Source: Bowmanella sp. JS7-9 (GTDB lineage: Bacteria; Pseudomonadota; Gammaproteobacteria; Enterobacterales; Alteromonadaceae). From it: a stretch of DNA of 64,000 nucleotides. How positions within the stretch are numbered: position 1 is the stretch's first letter; the number at the start of each line of letters is the position of its first letter. The DNA lies in assembly GCF_004329715.1 (NCBI RefSeq), contig NZ_JXSY01000002.1, forward strand, positions 248,001 to 312,000. Direction: 5' to 3'. The notes below the pieces were generated by a model. That model worked only from the letters and a program-made list of their open reading frames with translations, made no database searches and had not been told where the DNA came from. This document shows positions 12,972-24,139 of this stretch, piece after piece. Position numbers and translations under genes: made by a program.

Positions 12972-13184
12972 TCACATTTTTGGTTCAATGGAGATATTGG
13001 CTGCATGCAGGCCTTTTGGACCCTCTTCGATTTCAAATTGAACTTCCTGACCCGCTTTGAGAGAGCGGTAACCATCCATTTGAATAGTGGAGTAGTGGGC
13101 GAATACGTCCTCTCCGCCATCTTCCGGAATGATAAAACCAAATCCTTTCGCGTTATTGAACCATTTAACTCTACCGACTGCCAT
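12972..13184 (-). CDS. cspD: Cold-shock-domain protein CspD
   Basis: A 70-residue cold shock domain with RNP1 (KGFGFI) and RNP2 (DVFAHYS) nucleic-acid-binding motifs. The segment [20 protein letters not shown] is nearly the same as in E. coli CspD, a stationary-phase protein that inhibits replication by binding single-stranded DNA. The start is the ATG at 13184 after a GAGGAAG site; the frame extends upstream to 13274 but that leader is not part of the family. It is divergent from clpS-clpA, the classic cspD/clpS arrangement of Enterobacterales, Vibrionales and Alteromonadales. Confidence 0.95.
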   Translation of the reverse strand: MAVGRVKWFNNAKGFGFIIPEDGGEDVFAHYSTIQMDGYRSLKAGQEVQFEIEEGPKGLHAANISIEPKM

Positions 13185-13333
13185 TACAATAACTTCCTCT
13201 ATGTCCCTTGATTTAACGCCTTTTAACCCAATCTTCCGATAAGGTGGGGCGACGACGTAATACACCCCATGCAAAACTGTAGATTTTTTGAGCGGATTGT
13301 GTCAAGTCGGAATTAAACATTTTCCACTTTGCG

Positions 13334-13362
13334 TTAACAAAAGACGCTAATCGCGATATAAC
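13334..13362 (+). promoter_or_regulatory. Sigma-70 promoter of clpS-clpA
   Basis: TTAACA (13334-13339), an exact 17-bp spacer and TATAAC (13357-13362): 5/6 matches at each hexamer. The -10 ends 42 bp before the clpS ATG. Confidence 0.7.
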
Positions 13363-13404
13363 TTAGTCATCACCAGAGTAAAATTGAATAAAAATACGTG
13401 ACCA

Positions 13405-13722
13405 ATGGGGCAGTTTGATACAGGCGTAAGCCACGACAAACAGATTGAGTTGGTGCGGCGTAAGGCCGAACCACCTCCGATGTATAAAGTTATGCTCAAT
13501 AACGACGATTACACACCGATGGATTTCGTTATTGAGGTGCTGGTACGTTTCTTTAATATGAATAATGAACGGGCAACCCAGTTGATGTTGACCGTGCATT
13601 ACGAAGGAAAAGCGGTGTGCGGGGTATACAGTGCTGAAGTAGCAGAAACAAAAGTGATGCAAGTGAATCAGTACGCGCGAAAACATCAGCATCCTTTGCT
13701 ATGTTCAATGGAAAGAGCATAA
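13405..13722 (+). CDS. clpS: ClpS, ClpA adaptor for N-degrons
   Basis: A 105-residue adaptor that recognises bulky N-terminal residues (Leu, Phe, Trp, Tyr) and hands the protein to ClpAP. The binding-pocket residues of E. coli ClpS are present, shifted by one: Asn33, Asp34, Asp35 and Met39 in LNNDDYTPM, and His65 in TVHYEGKA. The flexible N-terminal tail needed for delivery is there. It lies 33 bp before clpA on the same strand, behind a good promoter. The region before the ATG has no clear Shine-Dalgarno sequence. Confidence 0.97.
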   Translation: MGQFDTGVSHDKQIELVRRKAEPPPMYKVMLNNDDYTPMDFVIEVLVRFFNMNNERATQLMLTVHYEGKAVCGVYSAEVAETKVMQVNQYARKHQHPLLCSMERA

Positions 13723-13755
13723 AAAATTTAGTCAGTACACAGAGGGCAAGCAGTT

Positions 13756-16020
13756 ATGTTGAATAAAGATTTAGAGAGAACCCTAAACGAAGCCTTTATT
13801 TTTGCCCGTGAACACCGTCATGAGTTTATGACGGTAGAGCATTTGTTATTGGCATTACTGAATAACCCCTCTGCCGCCGAGGCACTGCGCGCCTGTGGTG
13901 CGGATATTCCGGCGATCAAGCGAGAATTAGAAGATTTCGTTAAAGACACCACTCCAATCTTATTAGAAGACGAGACGGGTGAACGTGAAACCCAGCCAAC
14001 TCTCGGTTTTCAGCGGGTATTGCAGCGTGCTGTATTCCACGTGCAGTCGTCTGGCAAAGATGAAGTAACCGGTGCCAACGTGCTGGTGGCCATTTTCTCC
14101 GAGCAGGAGTCTCAGGCTGTTTACATTCTGAAAAAATCCGATGTGACACGTCTGGATGTGGTTAATTTCATTTCTCACGGCGTGACGAAGTCTGAGGATG
14201 AACGACCAGCCCAACATGAAACCGAATCCGAAGCAGGCGAGGGTGAAGATCGCTCAGCTATGCTGGAGCGCTTCTCCACAAACCTAAATGAACTGGCCGC
14301 CAAAGGGAAAATCGATCCTCTCATCGGCCGTGATGCAGAGTTGGAACGCACGGTACAGATACTGTGTCGCCGCCGCAAAAATAACCCGTTGTTAGTCGGC
14401 GAAGCCGGCGTCGGCAAAACAGCTATTGCAGAAGGGCTTGCTTACCGCATTGTAAACAATCAGGTGCCGGATGTGATTGCTAACGCCACTGTCTATTCCC
14501 TGGACTTGGGCGGTTTGTTGGCTGGAACAAAGTATCGCGGTGATTTTGAGAAACGCTTAAAGGCGATTCTAAAAGAGCTGGAAAAGCAGCCGGAAGCGAT
14601 TTTGTTTATCGATGAAATTCATACCATTATTGGTGCCGGCGCGGCATCGGGTGGTGTGATGGATGCCAGTAACCTGCTGAAACCTAAGTTATCCAGCGGC
14701 GAATTGCGTTGTATTGGCTCGACTACCTATCAGGAATATCAGGGCATTTTTGAAAAAGATCGTGCGTTGGCGCGTCGTTTCCAGAAAATTGATGTGACAG
14801 AGCCGAGTGTGGAAGACACTACCCGTATTCTGATGGGCCTCAAAGACCGTTATGAAAAACATCATGACGTGAAGTTTACCAAGCAGGCTATGCGCGCCGC
14901 TGCCGAATTAGCCGCTAAGTATATCAATGAGCGCCATCTTCCGGATAAAGCCATCGATGTGATTGATGAAGCGGGAGCCAGTCAGCGGCTGTTGCCAGTG
15001 TCGAAACGCAAGAAGACCATTGGCGTTACCGATATTGAACAGATCATTGCCAAGATTGCACGTATTCCGGAGAAATCGGTGTCAGCCTCCGATAAGGAAG
15101 TGCTGAAAAATCTCGATCGCAATCTGAAGATGGTGGTATTCGGTCAGGATAAGGCTATCGAATCGTTAACTGATGCCATTCGTCTGTCCCGTTCTGGTTT
15201 GGGTAATGAGAAGAAGCCGGTTGGTTGTTTCCTGTTTGCCGGTCCTACCGGTGTAGGCAAAACCGAGGTTACCCAGCAACTGGCCAAAATTATGGGCGTG
15301 GAGTTAACACGTCTGGATATGTCCGAGTATATGGAACGCCATGCGGTCAGCCGTTTGATTGGTGCGCCTCCGGGCTATGTGGGATTCGATCAGGGCGGTT
15401 TGTTAACTGACGCTGTGATTAAGCATCCCTATTCGGTGGTGCTGCTGGATGAAATTGAAAAAGCCCATTCTGATATCTACAACATTTTGTTGCAGGTGAT
15501 GGATCATGGCACCCTGACTGACAACAATGGTCGTAAGGTGGATTTTCGTAACGTGGTGCTGGTGATGACCACCAATGCCGGCGTACAGCAAACTCAGCGT
15601 AAATCTATCGGCTTCCAACAACAGGATCATAGTCATGATGCGCTGTCGGAAATTAATAAGATTTTCTCACCTGAATTTCGTAATCGTCTGGATGGGATCA
15701 TCTGGTTTAATCATTTGGATGCCCAAATTATTCTGCAGGTGGTGGACAAGTTTATTGTTGAGCTGGAAGCGCAACTGGATGCGAAATCCGTGTCTCTGGA
15801 AGTCACCCCAGCGGCGCGGGCGTGGCTGGCAGAGAAAGGCTATGACAAAGCCATGGGTGCCCGTCCCATGTCGCGCCTGATTCAGGAAAAAGTCAAAAAA
15901 GAACTGGCCAACGAACTATTGTTTGGCAAATTAACTAAGGGGGGCAGCGTTGTAGTGGATGAACAGGATGACAACCTGACATTCAATTACACGCAGGTTG
16001 CTGAGCACGAAAAAGCCTGA
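13756..16020 (+). CDS. clpA: ClpA, ATP-dependent unfoldase of ClpAP
   Basis: A 754-residue AAA+ protein (E. coli 758). N-terminal double Clp-N repeat (about residues 1-140, ClpS docking); first AAA+ domain with Walker A GEAGVGKT near 215; second AAA+ domain with Walker A GPTGVGKT near 496. The ClpP-docking loop IGF is at residues 618-620 (IGL at 617-619 in E. coli). It unfolds and threads substrates into the ClpP peptidase, which is not in this window. It follows clpS directly and ends in a bidirectional terminator. Confidence 0.98.
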   Translation: MLNKDLERTLNEAFIFAREHRHEFMTVEHLLLALLNNPSAAEALRACGADIPAIKRELEDFVKDTTPILLEDETGERETQPTLGFQRVLQRAVFHVQSSGKDEVTGANVLVAIFSEQESQAVYILKKSDVTRLDVVNFISHGVTKSEDERPAQHETESEAGEGEDRSAMLERFSTNLNELAAKGKIDPLIGRDAELERTVQILCRRRKNNPLLVGEAGVGKTAIAEGLAYRIVNNQVPDVIANATVYSLDLGGLLAGTKYRGDFEKRLKAILKELEKQPEAILFIDEIHTIIGAGAASGGVMDASNLLKPKLSSGELRCIGSTTYQEYQGIFEKDRALARRFQKIDVTEPSVEDTTRILMGLKDRYEKHHDVKFTKQAMRAAAELAAKYINERHLPDKAIDVIDEAGASQRLLPVSKRKKTIGVTDIEQIIAKIARIPEKSVSASDKEVLKNLDRNLKMVVFGQDKAIESLTDAIRLSRSGLGNEKKPVGCFLFAGPTGVGKTEVTQQLAKIMGVELTRLDMSEYMERHAVSRLIGAPPGYVGFDQGGLLTDAVIKHPYSVVLLDEIEKAHSDIYNILLQVMDHGTLTDNNGRKVDFRNVVLVMTTNAGVQQTQRKSIGFQQQDHSHDALSEINKIFSPEFRNRLDGIIWFNHLDAQIILQVVDKFIVELEAQLDAKSVSLEVTPAARAWLAEKGYDKAMGARPMSRLIQEKVKKELANELLFGKLTKGGSVVVDEQDDNLTFNYTQVAEHEKA

Positions 16021-16040
16021 GCAGGCCAACCTTAGAAACA

Positions 16041-16070
16041 AAAAAACCAACCCTCAGGTTGGTTTTTTTG
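16041..16070. terminator. Bidirectional intrinsic terminator (clpA / infA)
   Basis: AAAAACCAACC and GGTTGGTTTTT pair around a short loop, with an A run before and a T run after the stem. Confidence 0.85.
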
Positions 16071-16087
16071 TGCCACGTTAATCTGGA

Positions 16088-16306
16088 TTAACGTGCGCGA
16101 TAGATGATACGACCCTTGGTCAAATCATATGGCGTGAGTTCCACAGTGACTTTGTCGCCAGTCAAAATGCGGATATAGTTTTTACGCATTTTGCCAGAAA
16201 TGTGTGCAATCACAACGTGACCATTTTCCAGCTCAACACGGAACATAGTATTTGGAAGGGTATCCAAAACTGTGCCTTCCATTTCAATACAATCTTCTTT
16301 CGCCAT
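16088..16306 (-). CDS. infA: Translation initiation factor IF-1
   Basis: A 72-residue single S1/OB-fold protein, exactly the usual length. [19 protein letters not shown] and [30 protein letters not shown] are diagnostic. IF-1 binds the ribosomal A site and helps IF-2 and IF-3 choose the initiator tRNA. It sits in the usual neighbourhood next to clpA and aat. AGAGG lies upstream, though farther than normal from the ATG. Confidence 0.99.
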   Translation of the reverse strand: MAKEDCIEMEGTVLDTLPNTMFRVELENGHVVIAHISGKMRKNYIRILTGDKVTVELTPYDLTKGRIIYRAR

Positions 16307-16425
16307 CTAGTAAAAAAACCTCTGAATGTGCTCGGTAGTGTGAATTCTTTAATAAATCGGGCACCGGATTCAAGGTGCCAAAAAGCCGCGCAGATTTTGC
16401 CCAATATGAGCCGCGCTGTAAAGCG

Positions 16426-17121
16426 CTACGCGTGTTTTTTTGTAAATTCGACCCATTTGTCGTTAAAAAACTGCTCGTGTGGCAAAAACTTTGCTTTGTA
16501 ATTCATTTTGCTGCAGTCATCGATTTGGTAGCCAAGATACAAATAGGGCAGGCCCAATGCCCGGGTAATCTGGATCTGGAACAGGATACTCGCGCTTCCT
16601 AGTGAACGGCCCGTCATATCCGGGTCGAAGAAGGTATACACTGCTGATAAGCCATCTTGTAATTCGTCGGTTATTGCCACAGCAATGAGTCGTTCTTCTA
16701 ACCGCAGTTCGATAAAACACTGATTTTCAAATCCGTGACCCAGAAATGATGCGAATTGCGCCCGGTTGGCCGGATACATACTGCCTTGTTGGTGACGGGT
16801 GTTAATGTAGGTTTCATACAGCGGGTAATAATCAGCTTGTTCGGTTCGTTGTACTACCACGCTCAAATCGTTGTTTTTATTGATTACCCTGCGCTGGTGT
16901 TTATCCGGCTCAAACAGATTCACGTTCACCCGCAGGGATTTACAGGCCGAACAATTATCGCAATGGGGGCGATATAATTGATCGCCGCTACGGCGGAAAC
17001 CCACCTGCATTAATTGCGTGTACAGCTGGTTATCTGGTTCAGGCTCTATCAACATCAAAAGCCGCTCACGCTGTTCATTCAGGTAGCTGCAGGGAAAATC
17101 TTGTGTGATACCAAATTTCAT
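16426..17121 (-). CDS. bpt: Bpt, aspartate/glutamate leucyltransferase
   Basis: A 231-residue N-end-rule transferase that adds Leu from Leu-tRNA to proteins starting with Asp or Glu, making them ClpS substrates. The N-terminal half carries the Cys-rich block YRPHCDNCSACKSLRV, and the C-terminal half the GNAT-like block AVYTFFDPDMTGRSLG and YLGYQIDDCSKMNYK. The frame can be extended to 17148 but the conserved start MKFGITQDFPCSYL is at 17121, where its ATG overlaps the aat stop as ATGA. It forms an operon with aat. Confidence 0.95.
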   Translation of the reverse strand: MKFGITQDFPCSYLNEQRERLLMLIEPEPDNQLYTQLMQVGFRRSGDQLYRPHCDNCSACKSLRVNVNLFEPDKHQRRVINKNNDLSVVVQRTEQADYYPLYETYINTRHQQGSMYPANRAQFASFLGHGFENQCFIELRLEERLIAVAITDELQDGLSAVYTFFDPDMTGRSLGSASILFQIQITRALGLPYLYLGYQIDDCSKMNYKAKFLPHEQFFNDKWVEFTKKHA

Positions 17122-17828
17122 GGATGAAGTAATGTCCTTGGATGCCAAAAGTTGTCCGGGGTAGGTACGACTAATGCGTCATGTAAACGCTGTGCAAAGT
17201 CCGTGCGTGATATTTCGAACGCCCCTAACGAGGCTAAATGGTCGGTATGCATCTGGCAATCGATAAAGGCATCGGGCAGTCGCTGAAGCAGAGTTGTCAG
17301 CGCGTAAAAAGCAACTTTTGACGCGTTACTGCGATAATGGAACATGGACTCACCGCAAAATACAGCGCCCGGTGCGACGCCGTATAGCCCGCCAATCAGT
17401 TGCTGTTGCTCCCACACTTCGATGCTATGCGCGGCGCCCATCTGGTGCAGTGCTTTATAGGCGTCAATCATCTCGTCAGTGATCCAGGTTCCCTGATCCT
17501 GACGGTTGATGGTCGCGCACGTCTCAATCACTTGTTCGAAAGCCTGGTTGAGGGTCACGCGCCAGTTCATTCGGCGCAGGTGCTTGCGCAGGGATCTGGA
17601 TACATGGAAATCGTTAGCCGGTAATATCATGCGCCGGGATGGTGACCACCATAAAATCGGCTCTCCCGGACTAAACCATGGAAAGATACCGGACTGATAC
17701 GCACGCATGAGTCGGGAAGGGGACAGATCACCGCCAAACGCCAGCAAACCATCCGGAGATGCCAGCGCTGAGCTCAAGGGGGGGAAGTCCAGTGTGTTTT
17801 GGGCAAGTTGTGGCAGAGTTATGCGCAT
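17118..17828 (-). CDS. aat: Aat, leucyl/phenylalanyl-tRNA-protein transferase
   Basis: A 236-residue enzyme (E. coli 234) that attaches Leu or Phe to proteins with N-terminal Lys or Arg, marking them for ClpS-ClpAP. Family blocks seen are FPPLSSALASPDGLLAFGGDLSP, AYQSGIFPWF, PILWWSPSRRMIL, GTWITDEMIDAY and GAVFCGESMFHYRSNASKVA. It is coupled to bpt by a 4-bp overlap, so both transferases should be made together. The trxB terminator lies between the upstream trxB gene and aat. Confidence 0.97.
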   Translation of the reverse strand: MRITLPQLAQNTLDFPPLSSALASPDGLLAFGGDLSPSRLMRAYQSGIFPWFSPGEPILWWSPSRRMILPANDFHVSRSLRKHLRRMNWRVTLNQAFEQVIETCATINRQDQGTWITDEMIDAYKALHQMGAAHSIEVWEQQQLIGGLYGVAPGAVFCGESMFHYRSNASKVAFYALTTLLQRLPDAFIDCQMHTDHLASLGAFEISRTDFAQRLHDALVVPTPDNFWHPRTLLHP

Positions 17829-17832
17829 AGCA

Positions 17833-17862
17833 ACAAAAAAGGCCTCACAATGAGGCCTTTTG
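17833..17862 (-). terminator. Intrinsic terminator of trxB
   Basis: An 11-bp inverted repeat (AAAAGGCCTCA / TGAGGCCTTTT, 3-nt loop). On the minus strand it is followed by TTTTTTG, so it ends trxB just before the aat start codon. aat-bpt must then have its own promoter or depend on read-through. Confidence 0.8.
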
Positions 17863-17873
17863 TAGAGGACAGA

Positions 17874-18893
<1,020 letters not shown>

Positions 18894-18953
18894 TTATAAA
18901 GTTTTCAAGCGGCTTTACAATAAAACTGCTCGTTTGCCGATACAGGAACGTAA

Positions 18954-18971
18954 AGACAAATTTATTTGTCT
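18954..18971. repeat. 18-bp inverted repeat in the trxB-yfbV control region
   Basis: AGACAAA-TTTA-TTTGTCT, a perfect 7-bp palindrome with a 4-bp centre, without a T run. It is 61 bp upstream of yfbV and 130 bp upstream of trxB, so it could be an operator for either. Confidence 0.4.
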
Positions 18972-19031
18972 GAGTATTGGCGCAACCGTGTCAGAGCAGG
19001 TAGGCTTATAGGCCTGAATAAGAGGTAAATT

Positions 19032-19475
19032 ATGACGCATCCACAATCCAGTATTCTTCGTGAAGGACAGGATTATATGGACATCTGGCCGGTACGGCGT
19101 GAGCTGTATGCGATGTTTCCTGAGTGTAGGATCATCAGTGCAACCCGCTTCTCTATTAAGATTGCTCCGCCTATCGCGGTAAGTTTACTGGTGGCGCAAT
19201 ACCTGTTTGCCGGTATCGATGCGCTGGTACCTATGCTGGCTGTTGCGGCGTTTGTGCTGTCACTGCCGGTGCAAGGCCTGATTTGGCTCGGTGTGCGTGC
19301 GCGTCAACCACTGCCTCCGGCAACTCGGAACTGGTTTTATCAGATTAAGCAGAAAATGCGCGGGGCGGGGGAGTTCTCGGCCAACAACGGTCAGCCGAGA
19401 TATCGTGAACTTGCCCAGTTATTGGACCGGGCGTTTAACCACATGGATAAGGCATTCACCGAACACTGGTTTTAA
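19032..19475 (+). CDS. yfbV: UPF0208 membrane protein YfbV
   Basis: A 147-residue protein with two predicted membrane helices (about residues 44-62 and 66-87) and a soluble C-terminal part. The segments QDYMDIWPVRREL, PPIAVSLL, LSLPVQGLIWLG, PLPPATRNWFYQIKQKM and DRAFNHMDKAF match the UPF0208/YfbV family. In E. coli YfbV has been linked to keeping the Ter macrodomain insulated; the mechanism is unclear. A good ribosome-binding site (AGAGGT) precedes the ATG. It converges on a small unknown gene 14 bp away. Confidence 0.9.
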   Translation: MTHPQSSILREGQDYMDIWPVRRELYAMFPECRIISATRFSIKIAPPIAVSLLVAQYLFAGIDALVPMLAVAAFVLSLPVQGLIWLGVRARQPLPPATRNWFYQIKQKMRGAGEFSANNGQPRYRELAQLLDRAFNHMDKAFTEHWF

Positions 19476-19489
19476 AAAACTGGCGTGGC

Positions 19490-19831
19490 TCAGGCCTTGG
19501 TATCCATGGCGAGTCCCTGGTGCGACTCGGGATCGGTACCGCGTTTGTAAAAATTCAGCACCGTTTGTTGCCGGTGATCGCCAATTTCCCGTTCAACCAT
19601 CACTTTAATCTTATAATCAGGACTGTTTACATCCAGCGACATAGATTTGTTGCTAACGGGTGTTGAGACCTCAGCTTTATCGATTTTTGTTAGTTGCTTT
19701 GCCTCTTGTGCATTGGCCTGTGGCTTAAGCTCTGACTCCGCCAAAGGTTTACTGATAGTAGGCTGCAACGCACTTAAATCATGCGCTGAAGCGTATGAAT
19801 CTGCTGCATTGTAACTTACTGAAAAGCTCAT
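19490..19831 (-). CDS. Uncharacterised 113-residue protein
   Basis: I do not recognise this protein. The ATG at 19831 follows a very strong Shine-Dalgarno region (GAGGAGGAGAGGG), which makes expression likely; a longer frame to 19885 lacks one. The N-terminal 60 residues are polar, low in hydrophobics and look disordered. The C-terminal part (about residues 62-105) alternates charged and hydrophobic residues, as in a small beta-rich unit. There is no signal peptide, membrane helix or cysteine. It lies between yfbV (convergent) and xthA (same strand, 95 bp upstream). Confidence 0.65.
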   Translation of the reverse strand: MSFSVSYNAADSYASAHDLSALQPTISKPLAESELKPQANAQEAKQLTKIDKAEVSTPVSNKSMSLDVNSPDYKIKVMVEREIGDHRQQTVLNFYKRGTDPESHQGLAMDTKA

Positions 19832-19926
19832 AACCCTCTCCTCCTCTGCACAAGTTATCGACAAATCTGCACAAAGGTTTAGCAATTTGTAGAAAAAATG
19901 TGCGGCTGACGCCGCACAATAGGGTA

Positions 19927-20730
19927 TTACAGGTAGGTAGCCCAGATCGGCGCGTGGTCAGAGGGTTTGTCGATACCACGCAATTCGTAATCAATGCCAG
20001 CATCCTGCAGGCGACTATGTAAGGCGCTACTGGCAAGAATCAGGTCAATACGCAGACCACGATTGTCATCAAATCCTTTGGAACGATAGTCAAACCAGCT
20101 GTAGGTTTCGCTGTTGTCTGGATTTAAGCTGCGCCAGCTGTCGTGTAATCCCCAGCCCAGCAGCGTATTCAACCATTCACGCTCTTCGGGTAGAAAACTG
20201 CATTTGCCGGTCTTCAGCCAGCGCAGGCGATTTGGCTCGCCGATGCCAATATCACAATCCTGATGTGAGATATTCATATCACCCATCACCAAAATGTTGT
20301 CGTCCTCTGAGTGGCCAGCCAGATAGCCCATCAGATCAGCATAAAACTTTTCTTTGGCCGGAAATTTGGTGGCATGATCGCGGCTTTCACCCTGTGGGAA
20401 ATATCCATTGAGAACCCGCACTGACTGGCCATCTGGCAATGTATAGGTTGCCATGATCATGCGGCGCTGGGCTTCTGCATCATCGCCTGGGAATCCATAA
20501 TGCACGTCCTGCGGCGCCTGTTTGGATAATAACGCCACCCCGTAATGACTTTTCTGGCCGAAGTACACCACGTGATAGCCCATTGCTTCGACATCGGCGA
20601 GCGGGAATTGCTCGTCATGTACTTTGATTTCCTGTAACCCAATTACGTCAGGTTGATGCTTATCAATCAATGCCTGCAGTTGATGCAATCTGGCGCGGAT
20701 ACCATTGATATTAAAAGAAATAAACTTCAT
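19927..20730 (-). CDS. xthA: Exonuclease III
   Basis: A 267-residue enzyme (E. coli 268) of the endonuclease/exonuclease/phosphatase fold: the main AP endonuclease and a 3'-5' exonuclease on duplex DNA. The catalytic residues fall at the E. coli positions: Glu34 (LQEIK), Asp151 and Asn153 (GDMNIS), Asp229 (RIDLIL) and His259 (SDHAPI). The frame extends upstream to 20805, but the conserved [18 protein letters not shown] starts at 20730. It is divergent from recC, 94 bp away, placing two DNA-repair units head to head. Confidence 0.98.
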   Translation of the reverse strand: MKFISFNINGIRARLHQLQALIDKHQPDVIGLQEIKVHDEQFPLADVEAMGYHVVYFGQKSHYGVALLSKQAPQDVHYGFPGDDAEAQRRMIMATYTLPDGQSVRVLNGYFPQGESRDHATKFPAKEKFYADLMGYLAGHSEDDNILVMGDMNISHQDCDIGIGEPNRLRWLKTGKCSFLPEEREWLNTLLGWGLHDSWRSLNPDNSETYSWFDYRSKGFDDNRGLRIDLILASSALHSRLQDAGIDYELRGIDKPSDHAPIWATYL

Positions 20731-20824
20731 CGAATTGTCCGTCTTTTTTGTTTGGCAGCATGGTAGCAAATTGTTAGCATTTTTACCCCGGTGGATTTGG
20801 TTCATCGGTGTACAGGGATAAAAA

Positions 20825-23800
20825 ATGCTACACCTGATTCAGTCAAACAAAATGGAAGTGCTGGCGCAAACCTTATGTGAGGTGTTGCGCAATAGCCAAT
20901 TACCTGTCCTGCAGAGCCAACCGATTCTGGTACAAAGCCCGGGCATGGCGCAGTGGTTAAAATTGCAGGTGGCCGACACCTTGGGGATTGCCGCAAATCT
21001 GACGTTTCCTTTGCCGTCATCTTACATTTGGGGGCTCTATCAGACGTTTTTACCCGATGTACCCAGAGAAACCGCGCTGAACAAAAGCGCCATGCACTGG
21101 AAATTACTGGAAATGTTATGTGCCGATGGCGGGGCATCCCGCTATCCGCAATTAGGTGACTATTTACTGGACGATCACACCGGCCTGAAGTGTTACCAGC
21201 TGAGCCAGAAAATCGCCGACGTTTTTGACCATTACCTGATGTACCGTCCTGATTGGCTGCATGCCTGGGAGCAAGGCGAAACAGTTGCGGAGATAAGTGA
21301 TAAGGACACGCAACAGTGGCAGGCTGGTTTGTGGAACGAATTACTGCATAAAACCACCGCGTTGGGGCAAAGTACGTTGCACCGCAGTACGTTGCATCTG
21401 GCCTTGTTAGAGACGCTGAAGAGCGAGTCTGCTGCGGGACGGCTGCCTGCACAACTGTTTGTATTTGGCATTTCGGCCCTTGCCCCTACTCAATTACAGT
21501 TGCTGCAAGCCATCGCGCAGCACAGCGAAGTGTATTTTTTCTGGTTTAATCCCTGTCAGGAATATTGGGCTGATATTGTCGATCAAAAACAAGCCGCGAA
21601 ATTACAACTGAAAGCCGAAATGGCAGCGCATGCTGAATTATTTGAAGTGGGTAATCCACTGTTGGCCAGCATGGGCAAGCTTGGGCGTGACTTTCTCAGC
21701 ATGCTGTTAGCCGCAGAGCCACAGCAAGCAGACCTATTCTACAGCGAGCCGGCTACCAGCCTGTTGGTCAGGCTACAACAGGACGTTTTGCAGTTAACCC
21801 AACGTAATGTGGGAGGCCATCTGTCGGCGCAGGAACTATTTGGCAATGGTGAACTGGCTCCAAAGCTTGAAATTGCCAGCGATGATCTTTCCCTGCAACT
21901 GCATGCCTGTCATTCGCCGGTGCGCGAATTGGAGATTCTGCAGGATCGCCTGTTGAGTCTGTTCGAACAGGGGCAATTAACGCCGGGCGATGTGATCGTT
22001 ATGATGCCTGATGTGGCAGCCTATGCGCCCTATATCGACGCGATCTTTGGTGCCGCAGATAGCCATTTGCGCATACCCTATGCGATTGCAGACCGGAATG
22101 CAGCGGAAGAGTCACCGTTACTGATAAGTTTTAATCAACTGAATAATTTGCTGCCAGAGCGCCTGAGCCTGTCAGATGTGATGGACATGCTGGCGGTACC
22201 GGCAATTTTACGCCAATTCCAACTTAGCCCGGCGGAACATCTGCAATTGGTTCACTGGTGCGCTGAAGCCGGTGTGCGCTGGGGATTAGATGGTGACGAT
22301 AAAGCACGCTTTAATTTGCCGCCTGAAACTCAAAATACCTGGTTGTTTGGTTTAAAACGTCTGTTGCTGGGATATTGCACAGGAGCCCATGAGCTGGTGT
22401 TTGAGGCTGAAAATCCCATAGCGCCTTATCCAGAGCTAGAAGGGCAAAGCGTGCAGGCGCTGGGTAAATTGCTGGAGTTTATCGATGCGCTAACCGATTT
22501 ATTGCTTTTACAACAGACGCCGCGAAATTTAGCCGGACACGTTCTACAGGCACAGGAGCTGCTTGCCCGTTTCTATCTGCTGGATGATGATGATGCACCC
22601 TATGTTGCACAGCTGCAGCGTGCATTGGGTGAACTGGCGCAGCAATCAGAAAACGCCAGTGTCGATATATCGCAGTTTGTGTTTGCCAGTGCGCTGACTG
22701 AACAGCTGCAGTCGAAAGGGGTCGGCCAGCGCTTTTTAGCCGGCGCGGTAAATTTCTGTACGCTGATGCCGATGCGCAGTGTGCCATTTAAGCAGGTGTG
22801 TTTGTTGGGCATGAATGATCAGGCCTATCCGCGTCAAACCCGGCCAATCGGCTTTGATCTTGTGGCCAAATCGCCGGCCCGCAAAGGTGATCGTAACAGG
22901 CGGGTGGATGATAGATATCTGTTCTTAGAGGCGCTGCTGTCAGCACGACAGGGTTTATATATCAGCTATGTGGGTAATCATCAGCGTGATAACAGTGAGT
23001 TGAATCCTTCCTCGCTGGTAAGTGAATTACTGGAATATTGTTTACAAACCTTCGCGCTTGAAGGCCAGTTGGGACTTGCAGCAAAGACAACGGAACAAAA
23101 CCTGTTGGCTCATTTGCACACCCGCCACCCGCTACAGCCGTTTAATCCAGCGTATTTTCAGGCTCAGCGTCCGCAGTCTTTTCAAAGCCGCTATTTACAG
23201 TTGTTGGATGTTCCGCGGCAGCAGGACAATGCTTTTTGTATGTCACCTTTGCCGCAGATTGAGCCGGTGAGTGAGATTGACCTTGCCCAGTTGATTGATT
23301 TTATAACCCGGCCTGCGCGATATTTTTTACGCCAGCGTTGGATGGTGCGTTTTACCCAGTCACGGGATGCGCTGAAAGAAACTGAGCCATTTGATCTGGA
23401 TGGATTGGAAAAATACCAGTTACGTGATGCCATCATCAGCCGCTATGTCAGTGGCGATGATGACATAGATAAGACGTTTGAGTTGTTACGTGCCAGCGGA
23501 AATTTGAGTACAGGAAGCGGGGCCAGAGTGACGTTCGATACTCTTTGGCAACAATGTCGTGATATGGCCACCACTATCCGAGATTGGGTCAATGGACAGC
23601 GTCCACAACGCTATAATATCGCGGTGAATACTCAGCCAATGAAGCTGACTGGGGTGGTCAATCGAGTCTATGGTAATGTGTTGCTGCACTGGCACAGTGG
23701 TAGGTATAAAACCCGCTATATACTTGGCTTGTGGGTCGAATGGCTGGCTCTTTGTGCGAGTAACGCGTTACTCTCAGAGGCTCGACTGGTGTGTCGCCCC

Positions 23801-24139
23801 AAAAACGGCAATAAACCGATTTATACCGTCACACTGCGCCGTTTAAGCGCCGACCAGGCGCAGCAACATCTGGCTGACTTACTGACACTTTATCAGGATG
23901 CGCAACGTCAACCGCTGCTGTTTTTTCCGGATACGGCTGAGCTGTATTTGCGCAGAGGAGATCGTGAGAGTTGCATTGCTGAATACAGCAGGGAGCCGTC
24001 CGACAAAGCATCCGGGGGAGAAGGACAGGACATCAATAATCGTCGCATTTGTCCGGATTTATCTACCCAGTTTGACGTCTTTGTGACTAATGCCGAGGTA
24101 ATTTTACAACCCGTGCTGGCGAATATGGAGGGTAACTGA
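20825..24139 (+). CDS. recC: RecBCD enzyme subunit RecC
   Basis: A 1104-residue subunit (E. coli 1122). RecC recognises the Chi sequence and splits the DNA strands; it has inactive helicase and nuclease folds. Family blocks include the N-terminal [67 protein letters not shown] and [17 protein letters not shown], and [22 protein letters not shown] farther on. The stop codon overlaps the recB start by one base (TGATG). Order recC-recB-recD with no gene between differs from E. coli, where ptrA separates recC and recB. Confidence 0.97.
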   Translation: MLHLIQSNKMEVLAQTLCEVLRNSQLPVLQSQPILVQSPGMAQWLKLQVADTLGIAANLTFPLPSSYIWGLYQTFLPDVPRETALNKSAMHWKLLEMLCADGGASRYPQLGDYLLDDHTGLKCYQLSQKIADVFDHYLMYRPDWLHAWEQGETVAEISDKDTQQWQAGLWNELLHKTTALGQSTLHRSTLHLALLETLKSESAAGRLPAQLFVFGISALAPTQLQLLQAIAQHSEVYFFWFNPCQEYWADIVDQKQAAKLQLKAEMAAHAELFEVGNPLLASMGKLGRDFLSMLLAAEPQQADLFYSEPATSLLVRLQQDVLQLTQRNVGGHLSAQELFGNGELAPKLEIASDDLSLQLHACHSPVRELEILQDRLLSLFEQGQLTPGDVIVMMPDVAAYAPYIDAIFGAADSHLRIPYAIADRNAAEESPLLISFNQLNNLLPERLSLSDVMDMLAVPAILRQFQLSPAEHLQLVHWCAEAGVRWGLDGDDKARFNLPPETQNTWLFGLKRLLLGYCTGAHELVFEAENPIAPYPELEGQSVQALGKLLEFIDALTDLLLLQQTPRNLAGHVLQAQELLARFYLLDDDDAPYVAQLQRALGELAQQSENASVDISQFVFASALTEQLQSKGVGQRFLAGAVNFCTLMPMRSVPFKQVCLLGMNDQAYPRQTRPIGFDLVAKSPARKGDRNRRVDDRYLFLEALLSARQGLYISYVGNHQRDNSELNPSSLVSELLEYCLQTFALEGQLGLAAKTTEQNLLAHLHTRHPLQPFNPAYFQAQRPQSFQSRYLQLLDVPRQQDNAFCMSPLPQIEPVSEIDLAQLIDFITRPARYFLRQRWMVRFTQSRDALKETEPFDLDGLEKYQLRDAIISRYVSGDDDIDKTFELLRASGNLSTGSGARVTFDTLWQQCRDMATTIRDWVNGQRPQRYNIAVNTQPMKLTGVVNRVYGNVLLHWHSGRYKTRYILGLWVEWLALCASNALLSEARLVCRPKNGNKPIYTVTLRRLSADQAQQHLADLLTLYQDAQRQPLLFFPDTAELYLRRGDRESCIAEYSREPSDKASGGEGQDINNRRICPDLSTQFDVFVTNAEVILQPVLANMEGN

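Noticed and set aside
16360..16379. GGCACC/GGTGCC hairpin between infA and bpt as a terminator
   Set aside because: There is no T run after the stem in either direction; at most a leader hairpin of infA.
20802..21452. 216-codon frame antisense to recC
   Set aside because: No family signature and it is covered by a clear RecC domain on the other strand.
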